A DNA stretch of 64,000 nt from an uncultured Marinobacter sp. (lineage in GTDB: Bacteria > Pseudomonadota > Gammaproteobacteria > Pseudomonadales > Oleiphilaceae): assembly GCF_913055835.1 (NCBI RefSeq), contig NZ_CAJXKQ010000014.1, forward strand, positions 31,751 to 95,750, read 5' to 3'. A model generated the notes under the pieces. That model did no database searches and had not been told where the DNA came from. It worked only from the letters and a program-made list of their open reading frames with translations. Shown here piece after piece: positions 37,171 through 46,363 of the stretch (the stretch's first letter is position 1; every line of letters starts with the position of its first letter). The translations under genes and the position numbers were made by a program.

Positions 37171-38523
37171 TCAGTCCTTGAACTGGGCTTTGTCCAACCC
37201 ATGCTTGCGCATCTTGTCGTACAGGGTCTTCCGGGCGATACCGAGCTGAACCATGGTGTCCTTGATGCTACCGTGGCAGGCATTGAGGGCACTGATAATA
37301 GCGGAGCGCTCGAAACCGTCCATCATTTCCGCCAGAGTCTGCCGACCGGCAACGTTGGCGGCGTCCGCAGCTTCGTTTTCATCCAGCGCTGCAGCCCCCA
37401 GTAGCACATAGCGCTCCGCCAGGTTCCGAAGTTCGCGGACGTTGCCAGGCCAGGAATGTTGCATCAACCTGGCGGCCTGCCCCGCATCGAGAGGAATGCT
37501 TTCCCGGTCGTAACGGGCCGCGGCAATCAGCACGAAGTGATGAAATAGCAGCGGAATGTCCTCCTTTCGCTCCCGCAACGGCGGGATGTCGACTTTGACA
37601 ACGTTCAACCGGTAATAAAGATCGGGCCGGAATTCGCCATCGTCACTGAGCTTCTTCAAATCCGCCTTGGTGGCAGCAATGATCCGTACATCCACCTCCT
37701 GAACCTGATTGCTGCCCAGGCGCTCTACCCGCTGCTCCTCAAGCACCCGCAGAAGCTTCACCTGCAAAGGCATGGGCATGCTTTCCACTTCATCCAGGAA
37801 CAGAGTGCCCTTATGGGCGTGCTCGATCTTCCCGATACGGCGTTTTTCCGCCCCGGTGAAGGCACCGGCCTCGTGGCCGAACAGTTCACTTTCAATCAGA
37901 TTCTCGGGAACCGCGCCGCAGTTGATGGCCACAAAATTATGGGCGCTGCGACCACTGTTTTCGTGAATGTATCGGGCCAACGCATCTTTCCCCGACCCGG
38001 TTTCCCCATGCAGGAGGATATTGGCTGAGATATCGAGAATGGGGTCAATGGTGGCCATCACCTTCTGCATCGAGGGCGAGTCCCCCAACATCCGGGGACC
38101 GGGCCTGGCCAGATGGCGAAGCTGTGCCTTGAGTCGGCGGTTTTCCAGCGCGAGATGCCGTTTCTCCAGGGCGTGGCGAAGCAGCTCGATCAGCTCATCA
38201 TGATCAAACGGTTTCTCGATGAAATCATAAGCCCCCTGCTGCATGGCGGTTACCGCCGTGCTTATATCACCTTGCCCGGTCAGAATGATCACGGGAATGG
38301 TGTCATCTATGGCGCGGATGCGATCCAGCATTGCCAGACCATCCATACCCGGCATGTTGTAATCACATAGAACCACACCGTCATACTCGGCACTGATGTG
38401 TTTGAGCGCCGACAGTGCATCTTCAAAACAACTGACCGGGAGATCCTCAAGGGTCAGCGTCTGGGCTATGGCCTGGCGGATGTGTGGATCATCGTCCACA
38501 AAAATCACCGAGGGTTCTGTCAT
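37171..38523 (-). CDS. DctD-like sigma-54-dependent response regulator
   Basis: A 450-residue NtrC-family activator. Receiver domain with D54 (VLCDYNMPG) and K105 region, a central AAA+ domain with Walker A GETGSGKD (about 173-180), the sigma-54 contact loop GAFTGA (220-225), the arginine-finger region and a C-terminal Fis-type helix-turn-helix. It overlaps the sensor gene dctB by four bases. The adjacent TRAP genes have a sigma-54 promoter with an upstream palindrome, a likely direct target. C4-dicarboxylates are the usual DctB/DctD signal, but the transporter here is of TAXI type, so the ligand may differ. Confidence 0.9.
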   Translation of the reverse strand: MTEPSVIFVDDDPHIRQAIAQTLTLEDLPVSCFEDALSALKHISAEYDGVVLCDYNMPGMDGLAMLDRIRAIDDTIPVIILTGQGDISTAVTAMQQGAYDFIEKPFDHDELIELLRHALEKRHLALENRRLKAQLRHLARPGPRMLGDSPSMQKVMATIDPILDISANILLHGETGSGKDALARYIHENSGRSAHNFVAINCGAVPENLIESELFGHEAGAFTGAEKRRIGKIEHAHKGTLFLDEVESMPMPLQVKLLRVLEEQRVERLGSNQVQEVDVRIIAATKADLKKLSDDGEFRPDLYYRLNVVKVDIPPLRERKEDIPLLFHHFVLIAAARYDRESIPLDAGQAARLMQHSWPGNVRELRNLAERYVLLGAAALDENEAADAANVAGRQTLAEMMDGFERSAIISALNACHGSIKDTMVQLGIARKTLYDKMRKHGLDKAQFKD

Positions 38524-40334
38524 TCCGTGGCCTCCCGCTTAGTGAGGGTTACGACAAATTCGGCGCCCGGCCCATCCATACGGTTACGGCCAATCAGGCT
38601 GCCGCCGAGCGCATCAACAATCTGGCGCGAAATAGACAGCCCCAGACCCAGGCCCTGCTTGACCGACTTGGTGGTGAAAAAAGGCTCGAAGATCTGTTCG
38701 GTGTCGCCCTTCAGCCCCGGCCCGTTGTCACGCACCAGGCATTTCCAGCAATGCTCGGTTTCTTCTATATCAATCCGGATTTCCGGCTTTACACCTCCCT
38801 CAACCGCCTGAACCGCGTTGGCCATGAGGTTAACCATTACCTGCTCTATCCGGATCAGATCGCCGTGGCACATCACCGGCGCGGCCGGACGGCGCCACTG
38901 GATATCGATGTCAGAGCTCGATTGCTGGGCAAGGATGATTTTAAGAGACGCGTCGATCGGTTGCCGTAGATCCACCACCGCGGGCGGGCCCTCGGATTTG
39001 CGCGCGAACACTTTGAACTGTCTGGTAAGCTCCGCCATCTTGTCACACAGGACGATGATTTCTGACAGGTTAGCATCCACCATTTCCCCGGCGCCTTTCT
39101 CAAGAAAGCGTCGACTGTTTCGGGCATAAGTCTGAATTGCTGTCAGAGGCTGGTTCATTTCGTGGTTGAGACCAGCAGACATCTGCCCCAGCACCGCCAG
39201 TTTGGCCGCCTGGATCAACTCCTGCTGGGTTTCCCGCAGCTCGTTCTGGGTACGCTCACGTTCCCGGATTTCCTCCACCAGCTTGCGGTTGGAATTCTCC
39301 AGGTCTGCGGTCCGTTCTGCCACGCTGCGCTCAAGTTGCTCACCCCGCAGAGCCAGTTCAGCCTCTCGCCGATACCGCTCGCGCAGGTACAGCCAGGTCA
39401 GCAGGCCTCCGAAAAACAGCGCGGCGCCACCAACCACAAAGCCTAAACGGGTCCAGACGACCGAACGGGTACTGACCATAACCTGAAGAGTCCAATCCAT
39501 CCGTGGCAGTGGCGTACGTACGCTCAGATACTCCAGGGATTTGCCATTCTCCCGAATGCGGACCGTTGCTGACTGCTCCGAGAGCCCCCGAGGTGTTCCC
39601 AGCCTTTTCAGTGCCATTGGCGTCAGATCGCGGTCCGGATAACGCTGCCGGGAGTAATCATCTGGCGCAGCATTCTCCTGTCCAGAGAAATTCCGGTAGA
39701 GCCAGTTCGGCCTGCTCGCCAGAAAGCTGATGCCATTCTGGTCCAGCACGACCATTTCCGCTTCTCGCAGGCCTGCAGGCCGCTCCCATTGGGATTCAAG
39801 TTCATGGACCAGCACCTTAACCGCAACCACCCCGATAATAACGCCACTCTCATCCCGAACGGGATGCGAGAAATACAGGCCCCGGACACCAGACATCAGG
39901 CCAAGTGCGAAATAGATCGCCGAGTCGCCGGAATCCATCGCCTCATAGAAATACGGCCGGAAATTGAAATTCCGACCCACGAAACTGTCTGGTTGAAGGT
40001 AGTTGTTGGCTGCAATTGTCAGGCCCCGAATATCCATCAGATAGACATCCGAACTGCCAACTATCGTGGCCATGCGCTGCATCTGCTCGTTGGCCGAGAG
40101 AATAGCAGAGGGACTGTCGGGCGACTGCAGCGCTCTACGAAGCACTGGATGCTCGGCCATCAGCTCGGGGACCGGGAGATACCGGTTCAGCTCGTTGGCC
40201 ACCAACTGGCGATACCGGAAAGACTCCTCCAGACTCTCCTGTTCCACCTGTCGGTATCCAACCCAACCGCCGAGCAGCCAGGCGGCCACGAGGGTCGCTA
40301 TGAAAAGGAGAAAAACGCCAATACGGTAAGGCAT
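38520..40334 (-). CDS. DctB-like sensor histidine kinase
   Basis: Membrane sensor kinase of 604 residues. An N-terminal helix (7-28), a tandem Cache periplasmic domain (about 35-285, DVYLMDIRGLTIAAN and DRNFRPYFYEAM-like segments), a second helix (about 295-317), a coiled-coil linker, the phosphoacceptor H391 in SAGLNHEMNQPL, and an ATPase domain with NLMANAVQAVEGG, DNGPG and GLGLSIS. The DctB/DctD pair is overlapped by four bases. There is no intact terminator between the TRAP genes and dctB, so read-through is possible. Confidence 0.9.
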   Translation of the reverse strand: MPYRIGVFLLFIATLVAAWLLGGWVGYRQVEQESLEESFRYRQLVANELNRYLPVPELMAEHPVLRRALQSPDSPSAILSANEQMQRMATIVGSSDVYLMDIRGLTIAANNYLQPDSFVGRNFNFRPYFYEAMDSGDSAIYFALGLMSGVRGLYFSHPVRDESGVIIGVVAVKVLVHELESQWERPAGLREAEMVVLDQNGISFLASRPNWLYRNFSGQENAAPDDYSRQRYPDRDLTPMALKRLGTPRGLSEQSATVRIRENGKSLEYLSVRTPLPRMDWTLQVMVSTRSVVWTRLGFVVGGAALFFGGLLTWLYLRERYRREAELALRGEQLERSVAERTADLENSNRKLVEEIRERERTQNELRETQQELIQAAKLAVLGQMSAGLNHEMNQPLTAIQTYARNSRRFLEKGAGEMVDANLSEIIVLCDKMAELTRQFKVFARKSEGPPAVVDLRQPIDASLKIILAQQSSSDIDIQWRRPAAPVMCHGDLIRIEQVMVNLMANAVQAVEGGVKPEIRIDIEETEHCWKCLVRDNGPGLKGDTEQIFEPFFTTKSVKQGLGLGLSISRQIVDALGGSLIGRNRMDGPGAEFVVTLTKREATE

Positions 40335-40389
40335 AGCATCCGGTTCCCGAAAAACCGCATAAAGCCGCTAGAGTATAGCCAGGACGGGT

Positions 40390-40431
40390 ACAGCACAACC
40401 GCACCATGACACCATGGCACGGTTGTGCTGT
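40390..40431 (-). repeat. Long hairpin after the TRAP permease gene
   Basis: Arms ACAGCACAACCG and CGGTTGTGCTGT (12 bases, perfect) with an 18-base loop that holds a direct CACCATG repeat. It lies 22 bases after the permease stop codon and 55 bases before dctB. No T-run follows. It may act as a 3' stabiliser or weak terminator of the TRAP message. Confidence 0.6.
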
Positions 40432-40452
40432 CGCAGCCAGGCAGACTCCCTT

Positions 40453-42642
40453 TTACAGGGCGCCAGCCGTGGCAAGACGGTCTTTGCGCTGCTTCTGGAT
40501 GACAAACGCCAGTACTGCCAGGGCAATACCTGTCAGGTCTGTCCAGAGACCTCCCTCGATCATCAACAACGCGGCTGCAATCAGCAGGACTCGGGTAACC
40601 CAGGAGGCGGAGACCCTCGCAAACCAGCCCAGCACACCGCCAGATAGCATGTATACGCCGAAGGTTGCCGTTACCAGTGCCCTGGCGATTTCGAACCACC
40701 CCGCTTCCATCAACAACGCACCGTTGTAGAAGAACATGAAGGGTACTATGAATGCCGCAATGCCGATCCGGAACGAGGCCACAGACGTTTCCATGGCGTT
40801 GGCGCCGGAAATCCCGGCTGCGGCGTAGGAGGCCAGCGCCACGGGCGGTGTGATCGCGGACACCACCGCGAAATAGAACACGAAGAAGTGAGCCGTCAGA
40901 GGTTCAATACCCAACTGTACGAGGCCGGGCGCGACAACCGAGGCGGCTACTGCGTAGGCCGCCGTAGTCGGCATCCCCATCCCCAGCAAAATGGAGATGA
41001 ACATGGCGAAGATCAGCGCCAGCAACTGACTTGTAGCGGCAACATCCAGCAACAACACGGAGAATCGAGCGCCCACTCCCGTGAGAGATATAACACCTAC
41101 GATCACCCCCGCCGCGGCGCACACCACGATAATCTGGATTGCCATGTACGACGCGATTTCCAACGCCTGAAGGATTTGCCGCAGGCCCATCTTGTTGGGA
41201 GACAGCCAGCTCACCACAGCGGCAGAAACGGTCGCCAGTGTGCCGGCCCGGATCACCGAATAACCCATGAACAAGGCCACGATCAGGATAATGATCGGCA
41301 CGAACAGGTAGCACTGCTTCATCATGGTTTTGAGCTTCGGCAGCTCATCTTCGCGCATGCCACGCATGCCGGTTTTGGCCGCTTCAAAATCCACCATGAA
41401 GTAGACAGAGGCAAAATACAGGATCGCCGGAATGATGGCGGCAATGGCAATCTCGGTGTAGGGAATGCCGGTAATTTCCGCCATGATGAAGGCGCCGGCG
41501 CCCATGATTGGCGGCATGATCTGACCACCGGTGGACGCAGCCGCCTCGACGGCGCCCGCAGACTGCTTGCTGTACCCCACCTTTTTCATCAGCGGGATCG
41601 TCAGCGAACCGGTGGATACCACATTGCCGGCACTGGTGCCGTTGATCATGCCCATCAAACCGGACGCGAAGATCGAGACCTTGGCCGGGCCACCCCGGGA
41701 ACGACCGGCCGCCGCAAAGGCAAAGTTTACGAAGTAGTCGCCCACCTTTGAGGATTGCAGGAAGGCGGCAAAAATAATGAAGAGAATGATGTAGGTCGAA
41801 GACACGGCCGTGGTCGGCCCAAGGATCCCGGCATCGGTATACACCTGGCTGAAGAAGCGCTGGACCGACAGCCCCGGGTAGCCGAGGAAACCGGGCAGAT
41901 AGGGGCCGGCGAAAACATAGGCCAGGAACACCAGGCCGATGATAACCAGTGCCATCCCCGCCACACGCCGGGTGAGCTCCATGATCAGGGCCGTACCGGC
42001 AATCGCTGCAAATGAGATGCCCACTGGCGCAAAGGAGGTGCCAGTCGACATCCGCATGGACGTGTTATAAACCACCAGGAAATAGGCGGCCACGGCCAGG
42101 GAGCAGACGATCAACACCAGATCGGGAACGCTGAAGACCGACCGCTCCCGTTGATGGAACCAGCTCATGACAATACCGATTCCGGTTGCCGCTAGCAGTG
42201 GCCAGCCAAAGTGCCAGACTTCCAGCTCGGCCGGAATCCGCATGGCGCCGTTCTGAACCATCTGCCAGAACGAAAACGTCTGATACAACACGTATAGAGC
42301 TGGCAGCATGGCACCAGCACTGATCCAGGTTGTCCACCGGTGGCGGGCGCCGCCCTCTTCCGATGACACGAACCGGGCCCCGGCGAACAGCACGAAGCCC
42401 AACACCAGGGCACCGGCAATGTGCACAATCCGGAACGACCAGGTTTCCAGGGGCGCGATGTTCAGGGAATAGAGGTGAAAAGCTGAATAGGCTATCGCCA
42501 GCAGGGCGACAAATTTCAGCAGGCCGCCTTCAAACAGTCGGCGGTTGGCTTCGACCGGTTCCTCATCGACATTGTGCGCGAGTATATGGTCCTCGCCCAC
42601 TTCGATGCCTGGAAGGTCTTTGGAATCTTTTTCGGTAGTCAT
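40453..42642 (-). CDS. TRAP transporter permease, 4TM/12TM fusion
   Basis: A 729-residue membrane protein in which the small (DctQ-like) and large (DctM-like) TRAP permease subunits are fused, typical of TAXI-type systems. The first part has several helices (about 45-215) and the DctM part (about 230-720) has the family motifs GMINGTSAGNVVSTGSLTIPLM, EAAASTGGQIMPPIMGAGAFIM and GMGMPTTAAYAVAASVVAP, cited here only as GTSAGNV, TGGQIMPPIMGA and GMGMPTTAAY. It drives import of a substrate delivered by the adjacent binding protein, using an ion gradient. The ATG at 42642 follows AGGGTG. Confidence 0.92.
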   Translation of the reverse strand: MTTEKDSKDLPGIEVGEDHILAHNVDEEPVEANRRLFEGGLLKFVALLAIAYSAFHLYSLNIAPLETWSFRIVHIAGALVLGFVLFAGARFVSSEEGGARHRWTTWISAGAMLPALYVLYQTFSFWQMVQNGAMRIPAELEVWHFGWPLLAATGIGIVMSWFHQRERSVFSVPDLVLIVCSLAVAAYFLVVYNTSMRMSTGTSFAPVGISFAAIAGTALIMELTRRVAGMALVIIGLVFLAYVFAGPYLPGFLGYPGLSVQRFFSQVYTDAGILGPTTAVSSTYIILFIIFAAFLQSSKVGDYFVNFAFAAAGRSRGGPAKVSIFASGLMGMINGTSAGNVVSTGSLTIPLMKKVGYSKQSAGAVEAAASTGGQIMPPIMGAGAFIMAEITGIPYTEIAIAAIIPAILYFASVYFMVDFEAAKTGMRGMREDELPKLKTMMKQCYLFVPIIILIVALFMGYSVIRAGTLATVSAAVVSWLSPNKMGLRQILQALEIASYMAIQIIVVCAAAGVIVGVISLTGVGARFSVLLLDVAATSQLLALIFAMFISILLGMGMPTTAAYAVAASVVAPGLVQLGIEPLTAHFFVFYFAVVSAITPPVALASYAAAGISGANAMETSVASFRIGIAAFIVPFMFFYNGALLMEAGWFEIARALVTATFGVYMLSGGVLGWFARVSASWVTRVLLIAAALLMIEGGLWTDLTGIALAVLAFVIQKQRKDRLATAGAL

Positions 42643-42695
42643 GACACACCCTGCTTGCAGGCAAATCGGGGCCAGAACTCGGCTGACCATAGTTT

Positions 42696-42722
42696 GCGGG
42701 AGACTGACGGGCAGTCTCCCGC
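42696..42722 (-). repeat. Intercistronic hairpin between TAXI and TRAP permease genes
   Basis: Arms GCGGGAGACTG and CAGTCTCCCGC (11 bases, perfect) with a 5-base loop, in the 90-base gap between the binding-protein stop and the permease start, and 10 bases after that stop. No T-run. Such hairpins raise the level of the upstream part of a message relative to the downstream part in binding-protein transporters such as malE-malF. Confidence 0.8.
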
Positions 42723-42732
42723 TCGAGCACTG

Positions 42733-43710
42733 TTACTTGATCTGGCTGTCCTCGATCGGATAACCATTCTCGTTGAACCAACGTGCAGCGCCCGGGTGCC
42801 AGGGCAGAACGTTGTTCTTCGTGTAGTTCTCGGGAACCGAGTTGCGGGCCGCCTTGTGAATGGAGACCATCTTGTCGTTGTTCTCCATGGTCAGCTTGGT
42901 GATTTCGTACACGAAGCTTTCAGACACATCACAGTTAACCATCGCAAAGTTCCACATGGATACCACGCGGGAAGGCGCGTCCAGGGACTGGTAGGTGGAC
43001 GCCGGAATAATGAACTCGGAAACCGGGAAGTTATTGATGATGGTTTCTGCCTCGGCATCGGTCATACCGATAATGTTCACATCGGTCTGGACTTCCAGCT
43101 GGCTGACCGCCGGAATGGGGATACCGGCCGCGAAGGCGACGACATCAATCAGGCCATCCTGAAGCTGACCGCCCAGATCAGACCAGCTGCCATTACGGCG
43201 CTCAAAGTTCACACCCAGGGTTTCCATCATGCGGGGGAAGTAGGTATCCGAGGTGGAGCCGGCAGGGCCAAAGCCGATGGTCGCGCCATCAGGAATATCG
43301 GCGATGGAGGTAATGCCGGAGCTGGAAAGCGCGGTTACCGAGAACGGCGTTTCGTACATCGGGAACATGGCGCAGACATTGTCCATCATCATACCCGGAG
43401 CCAGTGGGCTATTACCCTCCATGGACTCACGGGCCGGACCCATGGTGGTCAGGCCGAATTTCAGGTCGCCGGTATGCACGAGTGCCATGTTCTGCACCGG
43501 ACCGCCGGTGATTTCTGCGCCACCGGAGACGCCCAGATTTTCAGCCACAAAGTTAGCCCAACCGGAACCATAGGCAAAGTAGGTTCCACCCTGGCTGGCA
43601 GTGCCAACGGTGAAATTGGTGGGCCAGTCTGAACGATCCTGGGCTGCTGCGGGGGTTGCGACGGCGAAGGTAGAGGCGAATGCTACCGCCATTACGGCTT
43701 GGGTTTTCAT
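42733..43710 (-). CDS. TAXI-family TRAP solute-binding protein
   Basis: Periplasmic binding protein of 325 residues with a signal peptide (about 1-23, ending AAA before QDRSD) and the TAXI family core FTVGTASQGGTYFAYGSGWA (written here as VGTASQGGTYFAYG), GGPVQNMALVHTGDLKFG and FGPAGSTSDTYFPRM. TAXI proteins bind substrates such as glutamate or other carboxylates, but the ligand here is not evident. It is the first gene of the transport operon, with a sigma-54 promoter about 75 bases upstream and an intercistronic hairpin after it. Confidence 0.9.
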   Translation of the reverse strand: MKTQAVMAVAFASTFAVATPAAAQDRSDWPTNFTVGTASQGGTYFAYGSGWANFVAENLGVSGGAEITGGPVQNMALVHTGDLKFGLTTMGPARESMEGNSPLAPGMMMDNVCAMFPMYETPFSVTALSSSGITSIADIPDGATIGFGPAGSTSDTYFPRMMETLGVNFERRNGSWSDLGGQLQDGLIDVVAFAAGIPIPAVSQLEVQTDVNIIGMTDAEAETIINNFPVSEFIIPASTYQSLDAPSRVVSMWNFAMVNCDVSESFVYEITKLTMENNDKMVSIHKAARNSVPENYTKNNVLPWHPGAARWFNENGYPIEDSQIK

Positions 43711-43784
43711 AGAAAATGCTCCCGATTCATTTTGTTTGTTGGGTGCTCAACGAAGCTCGGACAGCCTCGGTGGGTAACACAGGG

Positions 43785-43801
43785 AGCAAGGAGCGGACCA
43801 G
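43785..43801 (-). promoter_or_regulatory. Sigma-54 promoter of the TRAP operon
   Basis: On the minus strand the sequence reads CTGGTCCGCTCCTTGCT. GG and GC are separated by exactly ten bases, as required for the -24/-12 elements, and TTGC matches the -12 consensus. The -24 part (TGGTCC) is weaker than TGGCAC. It lies about 75 bases before the TAXI gene start. Confidence 0.75.
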
Positions 43802-43863
43802 TTCTAAATTAACGATAAAAAACAGAGAACTATCGGAATCAGGGGAAAGCTCAGGGGAAGGGA

Positions 43864-43902
43864 ATGGGTGGATATCCACCCATCAGCAGACACCGATGGG
43901 TG
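43864..43902. promoter_or_regulatory. Probable DctD-type upstream activator site
   Basis: A perfect 20-base palindrome (43864-43883) is made of ATGGGTGGAT and its complement. A further direct copy of ATGGGTG, with a preceding G, is at 43895-43902. The palindrome centre is near position -100 from the start expected for the sigma-54 promoter, typical for enhancer-binding proteins. The neighbouring DctD-like protein is the natural candidate. Confidence 0.65.
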
Positions 43903-43946
43903 AAGACCGACACGTGGAGCCATGTGACGGCACTATTTGCGCAGGG

Positions 43947-44372
43947 TTACCAACGCCCTTGCAAGGTTGCCACAATACGTCGGCTACCGGCCCGGTCCCG
44001 GTGCTCGCAGAGGTAAAGTCCCTGCCAGGTTCCCAGGGCCAGATGACCATGACTTACCGGCAGGGTCAGGGAGGGGCCGATCAGTATGCTCTTGATATGG
44101 GCAGGCATGTCGTCAGGTCCTTCCATCACGTGCTCGTAGTGCGGTGCATTCTCTGGAACCATAATGTTGAAGTGGCGCTCCAGATCGCCCCGGACATCCG
44201 GGTCGGCGTTCTCATTTACTGCCAGGGAGGCGGAGGTGTGCTGGATAAACAGGTGCAGCAGACCCACCTCACAGTTGGTCATGTCCGGCGCCTGGGCCAG
44301 GATTTCATTGGTAACCAGATGAAAGCCCCGAGGCAGCGGCGCCAACTCTATAATCGACTGATCCCAGATCAT
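43947..44372 (-). CDS. YjbQ family (UPF0047) protein
   Basis: A 141-residue YjbQ/UPF0047 protein. It has the conserved segment LLHLFIQHTSASLAVNENADP (given here as FIQHTSASL) and GTWQGLYLCEHRDR. E. coli YjbQ has weak thiamine phosphate synthase activity in vitro, but its physiological role is not settled. It ends the operon with the M14 peptidase and rimK genes, 14 bases after the M14 stop. Confidence 0.85.
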   Translation of the reverse strand: MIWDQSIIELAPLPRGFHLVTNEILAQAPDMTNCEVGLLHLFIQHTSASLAVNENADPDVRGDLERHFNIMVPENAPHYEHVMEGPDDMPAHIKSILIGPSLTLPVSHGHLALGTWQGLYLCEHRDRAGSRRIVATLQGRW

Positions 44373-44386
44373 GACTCTGCCCTCGC

Positions 44387-45451
44387 CTATTTCTGCCGGT
44401 CATCCCAGGGGTGCACCGGGACGACATCGTCGCCGACATCCCCTTCGTAGCTGCTCCGGAAATAATCCATGGCTTTTTCCGCCTCGCTGAGCTCGTCAAA
44501 CCGGGCAACGTGGTAAATGGCCTCGCCCTCATTCACCAGCGGCAGATTGTTCACGCAGATAACAATACCCGAGCAGGGTGACACCACAGCCGTTTCCGAC
44601 TCCCCGAACGGATCCGCCACCATGGCCAGACGCTGCCCCTTGCGCACCTTCTGGCCCAGACGGGCAACCGGCCGCATGATGCCATCAATGTCCGCCCGTA
44701 CCCACTGGGAGTTGGCGGCGGTTTCTGAGCGTTTTCTCGGCGCCCTGGGTCCTTTTTTCGCCGGGATCATTTCCAGTTCACGCATGACCCGGATAACTCC
44801 TTTCACACCGCTGCCGATCACGACATCATCAAAGCGCAGCGCCTCGCCCCCCTCAAAGGTAATCACCGGAATATCCTGTGAATCAGCGTACGCACGCAGG
44901 CTACCCTCGCGCAGTCCGGAGTTGATAATGATGGGTGCACCGAAAGCCTCGGCCATCCGCACGGTTTCCGAGTTTTTCAGCTCGGCACGAATTTGCGGCA
45001 GGTTGAAACGGTGGATCGCGCCGGTGTGCAAATCGATGATGTGGGTCACGCGCTCCATGATCTGGGTGCGCAGCAGGTAAGCAATGCGGCCGCCCAGGGA
45101 GCCGGTTTCGCTGCCGGGGAAACACCGGTTCAGGTCCCGCCGGTCCGGCAGGTACCGAGTGCGCTGTACAAATCCGAAAATATTGACGATCGGCACCGCA
45201 ACCAGAGTTCCCCGAAGATGCCGTAGGGCCGAATTGGTAAGCACCCTGCGGACTATTTCCACACCATTGATCTCATCGCCATGAATTGCGCCGCACACCA
45301 TCAGGACCGGACCATTCCGGCGACCGTGCACCACCTCTACCGGTATATGAAGAGGAGTATGGGTATAGAGTTTCGCCACCGGCACTTCCACCGTTTGGCG
45401 GGTGCCCGCCTTGATCTCGGTGCCGGCAATTTCAAAGGGCGCTCGGGCCAT
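44387..45451 (-). CDS. Succinylglutamate desuccinylase/aspartoacylase family zinc peptidase
   Basis: A 354-residue M14-type zinc carboxypeptidase of the AstE/AspA branch. The zinc ligands are H57 and E60 in IHGDE and H142 in DLHTG. A second domain of about 90 residues (from about 265) with a biotinyl/lipoyl-like fold is suggested by VSPCSGIVICVNNLPLVNEGEAI. It lies three bases after rimK, and the group is known from comparative work on ATP-grasp amidoligases. The substrate is likely a peptide or amide made by RimK, but this is an inference. Confidence 0.85.
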   Translation of the reverse strand: MARAPFEIAGTEIKAGTRQTVEVPVAKLYTHTPLHIPVEVVHGRRNGPVLMVCGAIHGDEINGVEIVRRVLTNSALRHLRGTLVAVPIVNIFGFVQRTRYLPDRRDLNRCFPGSETGSLGGRIAYLLRTQIMERVTHIIDLHTGAIHRFNLPQIRAELKNSETVRMAEAFGAPIIINSGLREGSLRAYADSQDIPVITFEGGEALRFDDVVIGSGVKGVIRVMRELEMIPAKKGPRAPRKRSETAANSQWVRADIDGIMRPVARLGQKVRKGQRLAMVADPFGESETAVVSPCSGIVICVNNLPLVNEGEAIYHVARFDELSEAEKAMDYFRSSYEGDVGDDVVPVHPWDDRQK

Positions 45452-45454
45452 GGT

Positions 45455-46363
45455 TCAGCCTCTCCCACCCTTGGTGCCGGTTTTCCAGGGTTTCTGGTTC
45501 TTTTCGGTCCAGTTGATGATCATGCCGGCCACGTTCTTGCCTGTGGCATTCTCGATGCCTTCCAGACCGGGAGAGGAGTTCACCTCCATGACCAACGGCC
45601 CCCTGCTTGAGCGCAACAGGTCCACACCGGCAACATTCAAGCCCATGGCCTTGGCGGCCTTGATGGCGGTACTGCGTTCCTGCGGGGTAATGCGAATAAG
45701 CGAGGCGGTACCGCCCCGGTGCAGATTGGAGCGGAACTCGCCCTCGGCACCCTGGCGCTTCATCGCGGCGATCACCTTGTCACCGATGACAAAGCACCGG
45801 ATATCCGCACCGCCGGCTTCCTTGATGAATTCCTGCACCAGGATATCGGCCTTCAGGCCCATGAACGCCTCAATCACACTCTCCGCGGCCTTGCGGGTTT
45901 CCGCCAGCACCACACCAATGCCCTGGGTGCCCTGCAGCAACTTGATCACCACCGGCGCGCCGCCAACCATCTTGAGCAACTCGGGAACGTTGTCCGGCTT
46001 GTTGGCAAAACCGGTAATCGGCATACCCACACCCTTTCGGGCCAGCAGCTGCAAAGAGCGCAGCTTGTCCCGGGAACGGCTGATGGCAACAGATTCATTG
46101 ACCGGGAACACCCCCATCATCTCGAACTGGCGCAATACCGCAGTGCCGTAGAACGTCACTGAAGCGCCGATACGGGGGATCACCACATCAAAATTCTCCA
46201 GAACCTCCTCGTGATAGTGAATCTGGGGGTTGGCGGAGGTGATATTCATCGAGCAGTGAAGGCAATCGATTACCTTCACCTCGTGGCCACGATTGATCCC
46301 CTCCTCCACCAGACGACGGGTAGAGTAGAGGTGACGATTTCGCGACAGTACCGCAATTTTCAT
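45455..46363 (-). CDS. rimK: RimK-family ATP-grasp ligase
   Basis: ATP-grasp carboxylate-amine ligase of 302 residues. RimK adds glutamate residues to the C-terminus of ribosomal protein S6 and makes poly-glutamate. The N-terminal preATP-grasp domain ([22 protein letters not shown], cited as [13 protein letters not shown]) is followed by the ATP-grasp core with [27 protein letters not shown] and the metal-binding [14 protein letters not shown]. It overlaps rimB by four bases. In Pseudomonas, rimABK affects ribosome S6 modification and root colonisation. Confidence 0.93.
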   Translation of the reverse strand: MKIAVLSRNRHLYSTRRLVEEGINRGHEVKVIDCLHCSMNITSANPQIHYHEEVLENFDVVIPRIGASVTFYGTAVLRQFEMMGVFPVNESVAISRSRDKLRSLQLLARKGVGMPITGFANKPDNVPELLKMVGGAPVVIKLLQGTQGIGVVLAETRKAAESVIEAFMGLKADILVQEFIKEAGGADIRCFVIGDKVIAAMKRQGAEGEFRSNLHRGGTASLIRITPQERSTAIKAAKAMGLNVAGVDLLRSSRGPLVMEVNSSPGLEGIENATGKNVAGMIINWTEKNQKPWKTGTKGGRG

